Assembly: GCA_013360695.1 (NCBI GenBank)
Contig: JABWBC010000023.1
Coordinates: 1 to 35,602, forward strand
From: Phycisphaerales bacterium
Lineage (GTDB): Bacteria; Planctomycetota; Phycisphaerae; Phycisphaerales; UBA1924
Direction of reading: 5' to 3'
Length of the DNA stretch: 35,602 bases
Shown piece by piece: positions 1 through 7,625 of the stretch. The notes beneath the pieces are model-generated. The model saw only the letters and a program-made list of their open reading frames with translations, did not search any database and was not told where the DNA came from. A program made the position numbers and the translations under genes. Numbering within the stretch: position 1 is the first letter of the stretch; each line of letters starts with the position of its first letter.

Positions 1-471
1 CACCTCGCGCGCCCCGGGCACGCCCGCCTTCCCCGCCGGCGCATTCGCCAGCGCCCGACGCAGCGCCGGCGGCACGATCGGCTCCGGCTCTTCCTTCATC
101 GGCGCGATCTCGATCGCCACCGTGTCGCCCACTTTCGCGCCCGCCGTCTCGCGGAGCGTTCGCTCCACCTTCAGCCAGTGCCCGCCCTTGCCATCAGGTT
201 GAAGCGTCGCCTGAAACGGCGCGCTGCCCAGCGTGCCCTCGACCGACACCATCCCGCGCGAGGGCAGCTTTCGGCTCGCCTCCGCGGGCAACACAAGGAA
301 CATCCACGCGACCGCCTTTCCCTTCGTCACGGGCCGATGCAGCACGGCACTAAAGGCGATGGCGGCACTCGAATCGCGGGCCGCCGTCCCACCGCTCCGG
401 CGCGTGCGGGATCGCGCTGCCGTCTTTCCCTCGCCCGCCGTGGTTTTCTCTTGTGGCGATCGCTTGGCCAT
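1..471 (-). CDS. DUF1905/YdeI-type protein, 3' end outside window
   Basis: The gene reads leftward off the window edge; 157 codons are visible from an ATG at 471 (MAKRSPQEK). The first 38 or so residues are a Lys/Arg/Ser/Thr-rich tail. A compact beta domain then matches the DUF1905 pattern: a WMFLVLP segment near residue 57, a SRKLPSRG segment, a VEGTLGSAPFQATLQPDGKG stretch, a KVERTLRETAGAKVGD segment and a VAIEIAPM strand. In the family this domain is usually followed by a YdeI/OmpD-associated helical segment, and the visible end (PPALRRALANAP) looks like its start. The biochemical function of the family is not settled. It is transcribed divergently from rsmD across 97 bp. The domain call is good; the start is less certain because no strong ribosome binding site is visible. 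Confidence 0.75.
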   Translation of the reverse strand, partial: MAKRSPQEKTTAGEGKTAARSRTRRSGGTAARDSSAAIAFSAVLHRPVTKGKAVAWMFLVLPAEASRKLPSRGMVSVEGTLGSAPFQATLQPDGKGGHWLKVERTLRETAGAKVGDTVAIEIAPMKEEPEPIVPPALRRALANAPAGKAGVPGAREV

Positions 472-568
472 GGCGAGTTCATGCTACCACGCGGCCCGCA
501 ATCCGGGCAGCGGCGAGAGACAGTTGAGCGACAAGCGCTCGCCCCGCGTGTTCCCTCTATCATTCTCA

Positions 569-1432
569 ATGCGCATCATCGCGGGAGAGTTCCGTTCTCG
601 AAAGCTCCATTCGCCGCCGGAGGACGTGCAGACGCGCCCGATCCCCGATCGGGTGAAGGAGTCGATCTTCTCCATCCTCCGCGGGCACACGCCGGGTGGT
701 GTGTTCTTTGACGCCTTCGCCGGCACGGGCTCGATCGGCCTCGAAGCCCTCTCGCGTGGCGCCGCGTCGTGCGTCTTCGTTGAGCAGGATCGGCGCATGG
801 CCAAGGTGCTCGAGCGCAACATCGCCGAACTTGGCGTTGAGGATCGCACCGAGGTGGTGGTGGGGGACGCGCTGGGTATCGGCGCGCTGGCCCGATGCCC
901 GAGGCCCGTCACGATCGCGTTTCTTGATCCGCCGTACGCGATCATGCACGAGAAGCTCGGCGTGGCACGGGTGCTGGCCCAAGTCGGCGCGCTGGCCGAG
1001 CGATTGAGCGACGACGGGTTCGTGCTCCTGCGCACGCCGTGGCCGTTGTTCTATGAGCTCGAGGACGAGGCGCAACCGGCCGACGCCGACCCGGCAGGCC
1101 GCAAGGGCAAGAAAAGTGCCGAGCGGCGCACGCCGTCGCGCCCCGGGTCGCGAGCGGAGTCCGGCAGCTCGCGTGGTGGCGCGCGCGCCCGACATCGCGA
1201 CAAGCGCGCGGGCAACGACTGGACCGAAGTCTGGTCGATCGAAGACGGCGAGCTTGATGAAGAAGCGATTGAGGAAATCCAGGCCGACGCCGAAGAGGAG
1301 ACGATCGAGCCCCAGAGCGAGACGTCCAAGGCGCCGCGCGTCCAGGTCGATCTCGCCGTGCCCGGCACGCTCGGCCCCGAAACGCACGTCTACGGCAGCA
1401 TGGCCGTTCACTTCTACGCCAAGAAAAAGTAG
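569..1432 (+). CDS. rsmD: 16S rRNA (guanine966-N2)-methyltransferase RsmD with a large insertion
   Basis: RsmD transfers a methyl group from S-adenosylmethionine to N2 of G966 of 16S rRNA in the 30S subunit. The protein starts at 569 with the family N-terminus (MRIIAGEFRSRKL), followed by RPIPDRVKESIFSIL near residue 23, the SAM-binding FDAFAGTGSIGLEAL at about 48-61, an acidic VEQD after the second strand, and the catalytic DPPY at 120-123. At 287 residues it is about 100 longer than usual. The excess lies at about residues 166-265, between the strand after DPPY and the last strand. It begins rich in Lys/Arg/Ser/Gly and becomes strongly acidic (Glu/Asp). The reading frame stays open far upstream, but the family N-terminus fixes the start. 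It is divergent from the DUF1905 gene. The family call is certain; the role of the insertion is unknown. Confidence 0.93.
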   Translation: MRIIAGEFRSRKLHSPPEDVQTRPIPDRVKESIFSILRGHTPGGVFFDAFAGTGSIGLEALSRGAASCVFVEQDRRMAKVLERNIAELGVEDRTEVVVGDALGIGALARCPRPVTIAFLDPPYAIMHEKLGVARVLAQVGALAERLSDDGFVLLRTPWPLFYELEDEAQPADADPAGRKGKKSAERRTPSRPGSRAESGSSRGGARARHRDKRAGNDWTEVWSIEDGELDEEAIEEIQADAEEETIEPQSETSKAPRVQVDLAVPGTLGPETHVYGSMAVHFYAKKK

Positions 1433-1550
1433 CCATCGAGCGTGTTCCTCGTGGATGGGCGAGCCCGAAGCGCCGGCGAAGGCGCTCGGTTTCATTCCAC
1501 ATCGCGCAGCGCCGCATGAGCCCGCTATTTCTCGTGCGTCCATCTCACCA

Positions 1551-1584
1551 AAACGACACACGGCACCGGGTTGCCCCGATGCCG
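1551..1584 (-). terminator. Probable intrinsic terminator for the leftward membrane-protein gene
   Basis: Positions 1560-1584 form an 11-bp imperfect hairpin (ACGGCATCGGG, loop, CCCGGTGCCGT on the minus strand). It is followed on that strand by a short T-containing tail ending in GTTTT at 1551-1555. It lies about 70 bp past the stop of the gene ending at 1656. The T-tract is weak, so efficiency is uncertain. Confidence 0.5.
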
Positions 1585-1655
1585 TGCGCTCTCTCCCTCG
1601 GATTCGTGTCGCGGCATGATCGCCGCGTGCGCCTCTGCGCGCCTGTCTTTGTTCG

Positions 1656-2555
1656 CTACGCCGCGTCCGCGCTCCCGCGCCGCTCATCCTCCAAGTCAAC
1701 GTGTTCACCGCCGTCGTCGTGCGCGTGGCCCTGAGAATCGTCGTGCCCGGGTCCGCCGGATTCCTCGCGTACGCCGTGTCCCGCGTGTCCCGCGTGTCCC
1801 GCGTGTCCCGCGCCCGGCGCAAACCGCGGCGTGCTCGATGGCGGCGCTGATGGCAATCCTCGCATTCCGCCGAAGCTCGCCGGGCTCATGCTCTCCTCCT
1901 CGCTCGATCCCTTGAACGCCGGGTGCAGCCCGCCCTCCTTGTCCGCCGCCGCATCGATCATCGATGAATGGCGCGGCGCGTCGTTTCGTGACGCCAGCTT
2001 GAACGCGCTCACGCCCGCCAGGCCGATCCAGAGAATGTCATACGGGCTCAGGCTGTGAATCAGCGCGACGACGGTGACCGCCTCGGAGTTGGCCTCCATC
2101 TCCTGCCGCACTTCGTTCGCCGCCTGCAATCGATACGCGTCGCGCTCCGTCTCCGACATCGCCTCCCAACTTGCTTCGGCGCGGTCGAGCGCGGCGGAGT
2201 CATACTCGCCGTCCTCGCCGGGCTCGGCCTCCGGGTCATTGCGCGCCATATGAAAGACCGCGTCTTCCTCCGTGAAGTTCTCGCCGATGGTCGCGATCGC
2301 TTCGCTCGCCGCCATCCGCGCCATCGCAACCTTGCCCGCGCCCACCGCGCCGACCGCGATCACGCACGCGAGCAACCCCGTCAGAATCCCGCCCCGCCGC
2401 TCGATCGAGCCGCTCACCCCGGCGCCCGTCAGAACGCCGACAAACCACGCGACCCAACCGATCTCATATCCGGTGAAGTATGTGACGGCGGCCCACAGGA
2501 CCACCCCGATCACGCCCCCGGCCACGCCGCCCGCCAACGCCCGAAAACCCAGCAT
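1656..2555 (-). CDS. Predicted membrane protein with His-rich GHA-repeat tail
   Basis: I do not recognise a family. The start at 2555 (MLGFRALAGG) has a GGAGG about 7 bases upstream, and a hydrophobic glycine-rich region begins at once. Three membrane segments are likely in the first 100 residues (around GGVAGGVIGVVLWAAVTYF, IGWVAWFVGVLTGAGVSG and ILTGLLACVIAVGAVGAG). A hydrophilic acidic segment follows (about 105-170). A further hydrophobic stretch (VTVVALIHSLSPYDILWIGL) comes next, then a polar tail carrying a four-fold Gly-His-Ala repeat and further histidines and acids (HDDSQGHAHDDGGEH). The tail could bind metal, but that is inference. The head of this layout (membrane anchor plus polar loop) is common among planctomycete orphan proteins. 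The gene lies downstream of the S41 protease gene on the same strand, 179 bp away. Confidence 0.65.
   Translation of the reverse strand: MLGFRALAGGVAGGVIGVVLWAAVTYFTGYEIGWVAWFVGVLTGAGVSGSIERRGGILTGLLACVIAVGAVGAGKVAMARMAASEAIATIGENFTEEDAVFHMARNDPEAEPGEDGEYDSAALDRAEASWEAMSETERDAYRLQAANEVRQEMEANSEAVTVVALIHSLSPYDILWIGLAGVSAFKLASRNDAPRHSSMIDAAADKEGGLHPAFKGSSEEESMSPASFGGMRGLPSAPPSSTPRFAPGAGHAGHAGHAGHGVREESGGPGHDDSQGHAHDDGGEHVDLEDERRGSADAA
1776..1811. repeat. Four perfect 9-bp tandem repeats inside a coding region
   Basis: The unit GTGTCCCGC occurs four times head to tail. On the minus strand it encodes the Gly-His-Ala repeat in the C-terminal tail of the membrane protein at 1656-2555. Because the unit is nine bases, copy-number changes would keep the frame and only lengthen or shorten the tail. 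Confidence 0.9.
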
Positions 2556-2734
2556 GCCCGGCCTCCGTGAAGTGACTCTGGCGAACCTGCATCGGCGGCC
2601 GCGCAACCACGCGACACCAAGCCAGCGCTCGTCCCACCTCACACCCGCCATCACCGCGTGCGAAAGCGCAGACGTGGAACAACCGCGCCCCGCTAGCGGA
2701 CGTTGCTCGCTCAATCCTTGATCACAAGGTCCGA

Positions 2735-4147
2735 TCAGTGGGGCGCGACCCTCGACTTCTCCTTCAGCCACGCGACCGCCGCCTCGAGCACCGGGTCCGT
2801 CGTTGCATCCGCACCGGGCCACGCCACCGCATGATCCGCCTCGATTCCCACGCCCTCGATCTCCCGCCCCTCGCCTGTCAGATCGCGCCACGAAGGAAGA
2901 AAGAGCGTCACCCCGCTCCCCAGCTCGTGCGGCTTTGGATTCCCCGAACTCCCGCCCGTCGTCTCGCCAAAGGTCTCGCGCCGCCCGGGCTTCCGCATCA
3001 TGAGGATGAAGGATTCGTTGGAACTCACGCACGCCGGCCCGATCAGGATCGCGACCGGGCCGGCGTGGCGCCGACCCGCGGGCTCCACCACGCGCTCGAA
3101 CGGGCCGTCGTACCCATCCTCCGCGTCGGGGTTGCGAATGAGGCTCTTGGAATAGACGAATCGCTCCTCGACAAACCGCGCCGCGATCGTCCGCGCCAGC
3201 GCCTCGTCGCCGCCGCCGTTCAGGCGAACATCCACCACCAGCGGCGTCGCGGGATCAAGCCCGTCAAGAAACCCGAACGCCGGCGCCAGCCAATCGCCGT
3301 TCCGCCGAGCCCAATCGTCGAACGCGATGTACGCGATCCCATCCGCGAGCTTCGCCGTCGTTATTCCCTCGAACTCGCCCGCGTTCTTCAGAATCCCGGC
3401 GAGCCGACGCGCGTCGGCGTTGGGCGTCGCGTACTCATCGCGCACCCCCAGCGTGATGTCGTTCACGCGAATCCAAACATGCCCGTCCCGCGTCGCCCGC
3501 AGCACGTCACGCACCCGCCGCGCGAACATCGCCGGCGTCGTGGCGGCCTCCAGCTCCGGCGCCGCCCTCTCCAGTCGCTGCTCAAAGTCCGCCGGCAGCT
3601 TGTCATAATGCGAATACCGCTCGAGCAACGCGCTCCGCAGCGCCGCGACCATCGGCTTGGTCTCGACGGGCGTCAGCGTCGCCGCCGCCGCCTCTCCCTC
3701 CCCGCGCGTCCGGAACGCGACCGAATACGGCACGACCGACTCTCCGTTCACGCCGCGGAAGTTCCTCGCGCTCGGACAGTTGATGCTGAAGCTGTACAGC
3801 GTCGACGCCTTGAGCGAAACCGGCACGACCACCGTTCTGGCGTCGATCCAGCGCAGCCTGCCCGATACCGGCAGCGCCGAAGGCCCGCCGCCGCAGATCG
3901 AACGCCCCCCCGGGCTCATCTCCTGGTCGAACCGAATCCGCACTTCGGTGAGCGCCGAGTCAACACCCACGTCCGCCGTGTCGGGAACAACCTCGACCAC
4001 CCGCGGTGGTTCGGCCATCGCCCGCCCAGAAACCGATACGCCGAGCGCCCCCAGCCCGCCGAGCCATCCCAGGACCGTCGCCGCGCCGACCGCGCTCAAG
4101 CACTTCCCGCGCTCCGGATTCGTCGTTGAAGATTGAGCCCTCAGCAT
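2735..4147 (-). CDS. Secreted S41-family peptidase with N-terminal Ig-like domain
   Basis: The start at 4147 (MLRAQSSTTN) has AAAGGG about six bases upstream; a second in-frame ATG at 4153 sits too close to that site. A signal segment (about 20-44, AATVLGWLGGLGALGVSVSG, then AMA) indicates export. Residues 48-146 look like a bacterial Ig-like (Big_5) domain: PRVVEVVPDTADVGVD, then RIRFDQEMSP. The tail-specific-protease core covers about 265-440. It contains GIAYIAFDDW, PLVVDVRLNGGG, and the nucleophile region GPACVSSNES near 371-380, followed by FGETTGGSSGNP. S41 enzymes use a Ser/Lys dyad; the serine in the SSNES stretch is the likely nucleophile, and I did not assign the lysine. No PDZ domain is evident. 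It probably cleaves proteins or peptides in the periplasm. The substrate is unknown. Confidence 0.85.
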   Translation of the reverse strand: MLRAQSSTTNPERGKCLSAVGAATVLGWLGGLGALGVSVSGRAMAEPPRVVEVVPDTADVGVDSALTEVRIRFDQEMSPGGRSICGGGPSALPVSGRLRWIDARTVVVPVSLKASTLYSFSINCPSARNFRGVNGESVVPYSVAFRTRGEGEAAAATLTPVETKPMVAALRSALLERYSHYDKLPADFEQRLERAAPELEAATTPAMFARRVRDVLRATRDGHVWIRVNDITLGVRDEYATPNADARRLAGILKNAGEFEGITTAKLADGIAYIAFDDWARRNGDWLAPAFGFLDGLDPATPLVVDVRLNGGGDEALARTIAARFVEERFVYSKSLIRNPDAEDGYDGPFERVVEPAGRRHAGPVAILIGPACVSSNESFILMMRKPGRRETFGETTGGSSGNPKPHELGSGVTLFLPSWRDLTGEGREIEGVGIEADHAVAWPGADATTDPVLEAAVAWLKEKSRVAPH

Positions 4148-4324
4148 GTGCATCCCTTTCGTCGCTCCCGCGAATGCAACTCCCGCCCGCCTGAACCGCA
4201 CGCTCCATACAAGATCAACGGACCAAGATATCAGCACGACCACCCCGCTCGCCCAGCGGATGCACCAGGAAAATGCTCGCCGAAGCTCGTCCGTCGGCTA
4301 TATTCCAGATCGGAGGACCATCCG

Positions 4325-4819
4325 GTGATCGACGCGATCGTATCAACACAGCTCGAGCACAACGTATGGGCGACACGCCGTCTGATCGAGGCCTGCCGCC
4401 CGCTCTCGCGCGAGCAGTGGGAGCAGCGATTCGACATCGGCCCCGGCTCGCTCGCCGCGACCCTCTCCCACGTCGTCGAGGCCATGGCCTACTTTGCCGA
4501 TTGCTTTGCCGGCAAGGCCTACGAACGCCGGCCCGACTTCTCTTCCCGCGCCTCCAACATCGACGGCCTGCTCGCCCTCCTCGACGAATCCGGGCGTGCC
4601 CTCGACGACGCCGTCGAATCGCTCGTCCTCCGACACGCCGAGCGAGGCTCCGTTGCCTGGCGCACGGCGCCCGGCGGCAAGCTCCCCGTGCCGGTTGCGC
4701 TCGCCCAGGTCTTCGACCACGGCACGCACCACCGCGCCCAGTGCCTGAACATGCTCAAGCACCTGGGCGTCGAGCCGCTCCCTCGCCTCGATCCGATCGC
4801 GTTCGGCACCAGCGCCTGA
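4325..4819 (+). CDS. DinB-superfamily protein
   Basis: The GTG start at 4325 (VIDAIVSTQLEHN) is chosen because GGAGG lies eight bases upstream; the open frame extends further upstream but without such a site. The 164-residue protein has the four-helix DinB fold pattern: an N-terminal helix with QLEHNVWATRRLIEAC, TLSHVVEAMAYFADCF near residue 48, and the C-terminal HGTHHRAQCLNMLKHLG. These supply the three histidines expected to bind a divalent metal. DinB relatives include bacillithiol transferases and many stress proteins of unknown reaction, so the substrate cannot be assigned. It is divergent from the S41 gene across 177 bp; a TATATT at 4299-4304 could be its -10 element. A second DinB-superfamily gene lies at 10594-11142. 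Confidence 0.85.
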   Translation: MIDAIVSTQLEHNVWATRRLIEACRPLSREQWEQRFDIGPGSLAATLSHVVEAMAYFADCFAGKAYERRPDFSSRASNIDGLLALLDESGRALDDAVESLVLRHAERGSVAWRTAPGGKLPVPVALAQVFDHGTHHRAQCLNMLKHLGVEPLPRLDPIAFGTSA

Positions 4820-5066
4820 AGCCCGCAGCGTTCCCGCGGTTCTGGGACGGCGAATCTTCCTCGAATTGAATCAGCCCTCCGACCATGGACGCCGCGGGTA
4901 CGCGACGAGCGCGTCTCTTTTCTCATCCCGCCGCGCCCAAGCCCGCCATTCGCTCCCGCTGGACGCCCCGCCGATCGTGCAAAGCTCGCAGTCGAGTCGC
5001 ATCCTCCCGGCCCTCGACTCCCGATCGACACCATTTCTGCACGAGCCCCACCGGCATGAACCGCCC

Positions 5067-5103
5067 TTGACATGTGCCCCGACAATCGCTAACCTGTTGG
5101 TTA
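5067..5103 (+). promoter_or_regulatory. Promoter with overlapping ArsR-type operator
   Basis: TTGACA at 5067-5072 and TAACCT at 5090-5095 are separated by 17 bases, giving a sigma70-like promoter. The -10 is embedded in a perfect inverted repeat TAACC-TGTT-GGTTA (5090-5103). Related TAACC/GGTTA dyads commonly precede ArsR-SRPBCC gene pairs, so autorepression by occlusion of the -10 is likely. The predicted transcript start falls only about 4-5 bases before the ATG at 5107. Confidence 0.6.
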
Positions 5104-5106
5104 TCG

Positions 5107-5469
5107 ATGAAGGACGCCGACCTCAACCACCTCTTCGCGGCCCTGGCCCACCCCGTCCGCCGTCGCATGCTCGACCTGCTCAGGGACGCGCCCGGCCTCT
5201 CCATCGCCGCCCTCGCCGAGCATTTCACGATGAGCGCCGTCGGCGTGCTCAAGCACGTCCGTGTCCTCGAACGCGCCGCCCTGATCCACTCCGAAAAGCA
5301 CGGCCGCGAGAAACACCTCTTCTTCAACGTCGTGCCCATCCAGCTCGTGTACGACCGCTGGACCGACCAGTATTCACGCTTCTGGGCCGCCCGCCTGGCG
5401 GACATCAAGGATCGCATCGAATCACGCCGCGTCTCGCCCGCGGCCCGAAAAGGAGCCCGCAGTGCCTAA
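5107..5469 (+). CDS. ArsR-family winged-helix transcriptional repressor
   Basis: The 120-residue protein begins MKDADLNHLFAALAHPVRRR and has the ArsR/SmtB winged helix. DPVRR-type helix 1 is followed by MLDLLRDAPGLSIAALAEHF, the recognition helix MSAVGVLKHVRVLERAALI, and a wing (SEKHGREKHLFFNV). No metal-binding CxC or ELCVCDL motif is present. It belongs with the ArsR repressors paired with SRPBCC/AHSA1 proteins rather than with metal sensors. The start at 5107 has no Shine-Dalgarno sequence and lies just after the predicted transcription start, so the message is probably leaderless. The stop overlaps the SRPBCC start by 8 bases, indicating a coupled operon. It probably represses its own operon through the 5090-5103 dyad. 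Confidence 0.9.
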   Translation: MKDADLNHLFAALAHPVRRRMLDLLRDAPGLSIAALAEHFTMSAVGVLKHVRVLERAALIHSEKHGREKHLFFNVVPIQLVYDRWTDQYSRFWAARLADIKDRIESRRVSPAARKGARSA

Positions 5470-5989
5470 CAAGCTCGAGGTCGATGCCTCCAAGCGCGTC
5501 TTCAAGATCGTCATCAACGCGCCGATCCGCGACGTCTGGCGCGAGATCACCCGCACCGACGCGCCCATCGCGTGCTTCTTCAACTCGCGCATGCACCTCT
5601 CGCCCGCCGGCCTCGTCCCCGGCTCAAAGCTCGCCATGCGATCGCCCGACGCACGAACCACCGGCGTCGTCGGCGAGATCATCGAGGTCCGCGAGCCGAC
5701 CCACTTCTCCCACACCTTCAAGTTCACCAACTTCGACGACCCCTGGTGCAAGGTCAGCTACGACCTCCGCGAAGTACCTGGCGGCACGGAGTTCACGCTC
5801 AAGATCATCGACGCCGCCCCGGGCTCCAGAACCGAGAAGCAGATGGTCCAGGGCGGGAGCATGATCGCCAACACCCTCCGCGACGTCTTGGAAGACGGCA
5901 AGCCCTCGCTCGTCATTCGCCTCCTCTTCGGGCTCTTCGGCCTCTTCCCAGTCCCCAAGAAGTGCCGGAGCGAACACTGGCCCGTCTGA
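5462..5989 (+). CDS. SRPBCC/AHSA1-domain protein
   Basis: The GTG start at 5462 (MPNKLEVDASKR) is preceded by AAAAGGAG and overlaps the end of the arsR-type gene. The 175-residue protein has the START-like/AHSA1 pattern: a first strand and VFKIVINAPIRDVWREIT near residue 13, then GSKLAMRS, VVGEIIEVREPTHFSHTFKF and VSYDLREVPGGTEFTLKI, then a C-terminal helix (MIANTLRDVLEDG). The fold makes a deep hydrophobic cavity that binds lipids or other hydrophobic ligands. A short hydrophobic stretch near the C-terminus (VIRLLFGLFGLFPVP) could make it membrane-associated. Pairing with an ArsR repressor is a widespread arrangement whose ligand is generally unknown. The family call is firm; the function is not. 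Confidence 0.88.
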   Translation: MPNKLEVDASKRVFKIVINAPIRDVWREITRTDAPIACFFNSRMHLSPAGLVPGSKLAMRSPDARTTGVVGEIIEVREPTHFSHTFKFTNFDDPWCKVSYDLREVPGGTEFTLKIIDAAPGSRTEKQMVQGGSMIANTLRDVLEDGKPSLVIRLLFGLFGLFPVPKKCRSEHWPV

Positions 5990-6026
5990 TCACACCGCCA
6001 TCATCACCAACCGTACGGAGTATCCC

Positions 6027-6731
6027 ATGCTTCGACTCGTCCTCATCGCCCTGCTCGCTTCCGCGCTCGCCCTGTTCGCCGCCTGCGCGACCCGCGGCCA
6101 CGCCGACGCGAGCTACGTCTTCACGTACCTCAAGACCGGCCCCGCCAGCGCCACCAATACGCCCGCTCAGAAACAAGAGATCTTCAAGGGGCATATGGCC
6201 AACATGAAGCGCCTCGCCGATGAACGAAAGCTCATCATCGCCGGGCCATACTCAGACCCCGCGGACCCGACCTGGCGCGGCCTGTTCATCCTCGATACGC
6301 CCAGCGTCGACGAAGCCCGCGCCTTCGTCGCGACCGATCCCGGCGTCGTCGCCGGCGAGTTCGTCGCCGAGTGCATCCCGCTCCGCGCCACCGCGCGCCT
6401 CCGCGAGTTCTACGACATCTTCAAGGCCGAAGACGCGAAGCGTTCAACCACACCGCGCGATCCAACCCAACCACCGCCCATCCGTGCCTATGTCATTGTG
6501 ACCGCCCGTGACGCCGCCCAGGCCGAGGCCGCCCTCGCCGCCGCTTCGCTCGACACCTCGATCGTCTGGTGGGGACGCTTCGCGGGAAGCGCCGTCCCAG
6601 GCGGCGTGTACGTTGTCGACGCCAAGGAGCCCAGCGAGGTGCGCGTCAAGCTCGGCGAGGGCCCGTGGGTCGTCGACGGCTGGTGGTCCGACACGCTCGT
6701 TGAAAAGGTGCCGCGAGTTTCGATCGACTGA
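6027..6731 (+). CDS. YciI-like lipoprotein
   Basis: The start at 6027 has GGAG seven bases upstream. A lipoprotein signal (MLRLVLIALLASALALFAAC) ends in the lipobox FAAC with the acylated Cys at about residue 20. A YCII-like alpha/beta domain follows at about 30-130: YVFTYLKTGP, a helix with GHMANMKRLADERKLIIAGP, then LFILDTPSVDEARAFVATDPGVVAGEF. A second weakly similar half (about 155-230: RAYVIVTARDAAQAEAALAA, then GGVYVVDAKEPSEV) may be a degenerate repeat of the same fold. YciI proteins are small dimeric enzymes or binding proteins with a conserved His/Asp pair; their activity is mostly unknown. This one would act at the envelope. It follows the SRPBCC gene after 37 bases and is probably third in the ArsR operon. 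Confidence 0.78.
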   Translation: MLRLVLIALLASALALFAACATRGHADASYVFTYLKTGPASATNTPAQKQEIFKGHMANMKRLADERKLIIAGPYSDPADPTWRGLFILDTPSVDEARAFVATDPGVVAGEFVAECIPLRATARLREFYDIFKAEDAKRSTTPRDPTQPPPIRAYVIVTARDAAQAEAALAAASLDTSIVWWGRFAGSAVPGGVYVVDAKEPSEVRVKLGEGPWVVDGWWSDTLVEKVPRVSID

Positions 6732-6762
6732 GCGACACTGGATTACATGGATGTCGGCGCGA

Positions 6763-7581
6763 TTACACGCCCTCGCGATCATCCCAGCGGAACACCCTCC
6801 ACTCAAGCGTCGTCACGAACCCCAGCCTGATCAGGTTGTTGAGGGATGTCGGAATCGCGGTGTTCGTTTCGCTCACGCACCAGCGCAGGCCGAGTTCCGC
6901 GGCACGCGAGACGCGCGCCGCGATCAGCGCCGATTGCCCGCCGCGCCCGCGAGAGCCGGACACGGTTCCCGCCCAGCCCAGGTGCCCAAAGCCGTCGCCC
7001 CCGCGATCGGGGATCAAGGCCGCGAACGCCACCGGCACGTCGCCTTCGAACGCTGCAAACGCCTCCGCGATTCCCGACTCTACCAATTTGCACGCGGCCT
7101 GCGCGCTCTCGGGGCTGAACCGCTCACCCATCGCGCCAAGCACGCTCGGCAACTCCCGGGCTGATACGCCGCGCACCACCAGCGTTGTCCCCCGCGGCGC
7201 GGCACACACCCCGGCGTGCCGCGCCAACACCACATACTTCACAGATGGCACAGGCGCCGCGCCGATTCTGTCCAGCGCGGTCAGCCCGCTCCCCTCGCAA
7301 CCCGCCGTGCTCATCCAGAAAAACGCCCGCGTAACCCCGCGAGAGCGCAGCACGCCGATCGTCTCGCGTAGCTCATCATCCGTGATCGCCGATTCAAGCG
7401 TGAACCAGTGAACGCGGTTGAAGCCGGTCGACGCGAACTCGTCGCTCTCGCCGCCCGCTCGAACCCGTGCCCAGCCACGCGGCACATCCGCTACCGCTTC
7501 CGGCCGCACGCGATTGGTCATCCGCGCAGCCCGATCACAGTGCTCGGCCAGCTCCCGCGGCCCTGGAATCTCATTCGACAT
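6763..7581 (-). CDS. GNAT-family acetyltransferase-like protein
   Basis: The chosen start is the ATG at 7581 (MSNEIPGPRELAEHCDRAARM), giving 272 residues; the ribosome binding site is weak. The C-terminal half (about 165-270) matches GNAT folds. VPVAFAALIPDRGGDGFGHLGWAGTV gives the central beta hairpin. SGSRGRGGQSALIAARVSRAAELG fits the acetyl-CoA pyrophosphate loop (R/QxxGxG/A type) and helix. SETNTAIPTSLNNLIRLGF gives the final helix with the usual N-x-x-x-x-x-LGF ending. The N-terminal half may be a second, degenerate GNAT domain (HWFTLESAITDDELRETIG, then RAFFWMSTAG). The acceptor substrate cannot be inferred. It converges on the YciI-like gene with a 31-base gap and is divergent from the 7626 gene, with 44 bp between them. 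Confidence 0.75.
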   Translation of the reverse strand: MSNEIPGPRELAEHCDRAARMTNRVRPEAVADVPRGWARVRAGGESDEFASTGFNRVHWFTLESAITDDELRETIGVLRSRGVTRAFFWMSTAGCEGSGLTALDRIGAAPVPSVKYVVLARHAGVCAAPRGTTLVVRGVSARELPSVLGAMGERFSPESAQAACKLVESGIAEAFAAFEGDVPVAFAALIPDRGGDGFGHLGWAGTVSGSRGRGGQSALIAARVSRAAELGLRWCVSETNTAIPTSLNNLIRLGFVTTLEWRVFRWDDREGV

Positions 7582-7625
7582 CTCGCCCAGTCTACCGGCT
7601 GCGCGCCACGCGGTACCATGAACCC

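Noticed and set aside
233-568. RsmD starting 112 codons upstream at 233
   Set aside because: The family N-terminus MRIIAGEFRSRKL begins at 569, and the upstream part overlaps the coding region of the DUF1905 gene on the other strand.
2556-3032. Extended N-terminus for the membrane protein at 1656-2555
   Set aside because: The upstream frame reads as Arg/Gly-rich non-protein sequence and overlaps the S41 gene. GGAGG in front of 2555 decides the start.
2738-4129. Long rightward open frame opposite the S41 gene
   Set aside because: The product is Arg/His/Pro-rich with no domain pattern; it is a high-GC shadow of the S41 peptidase.
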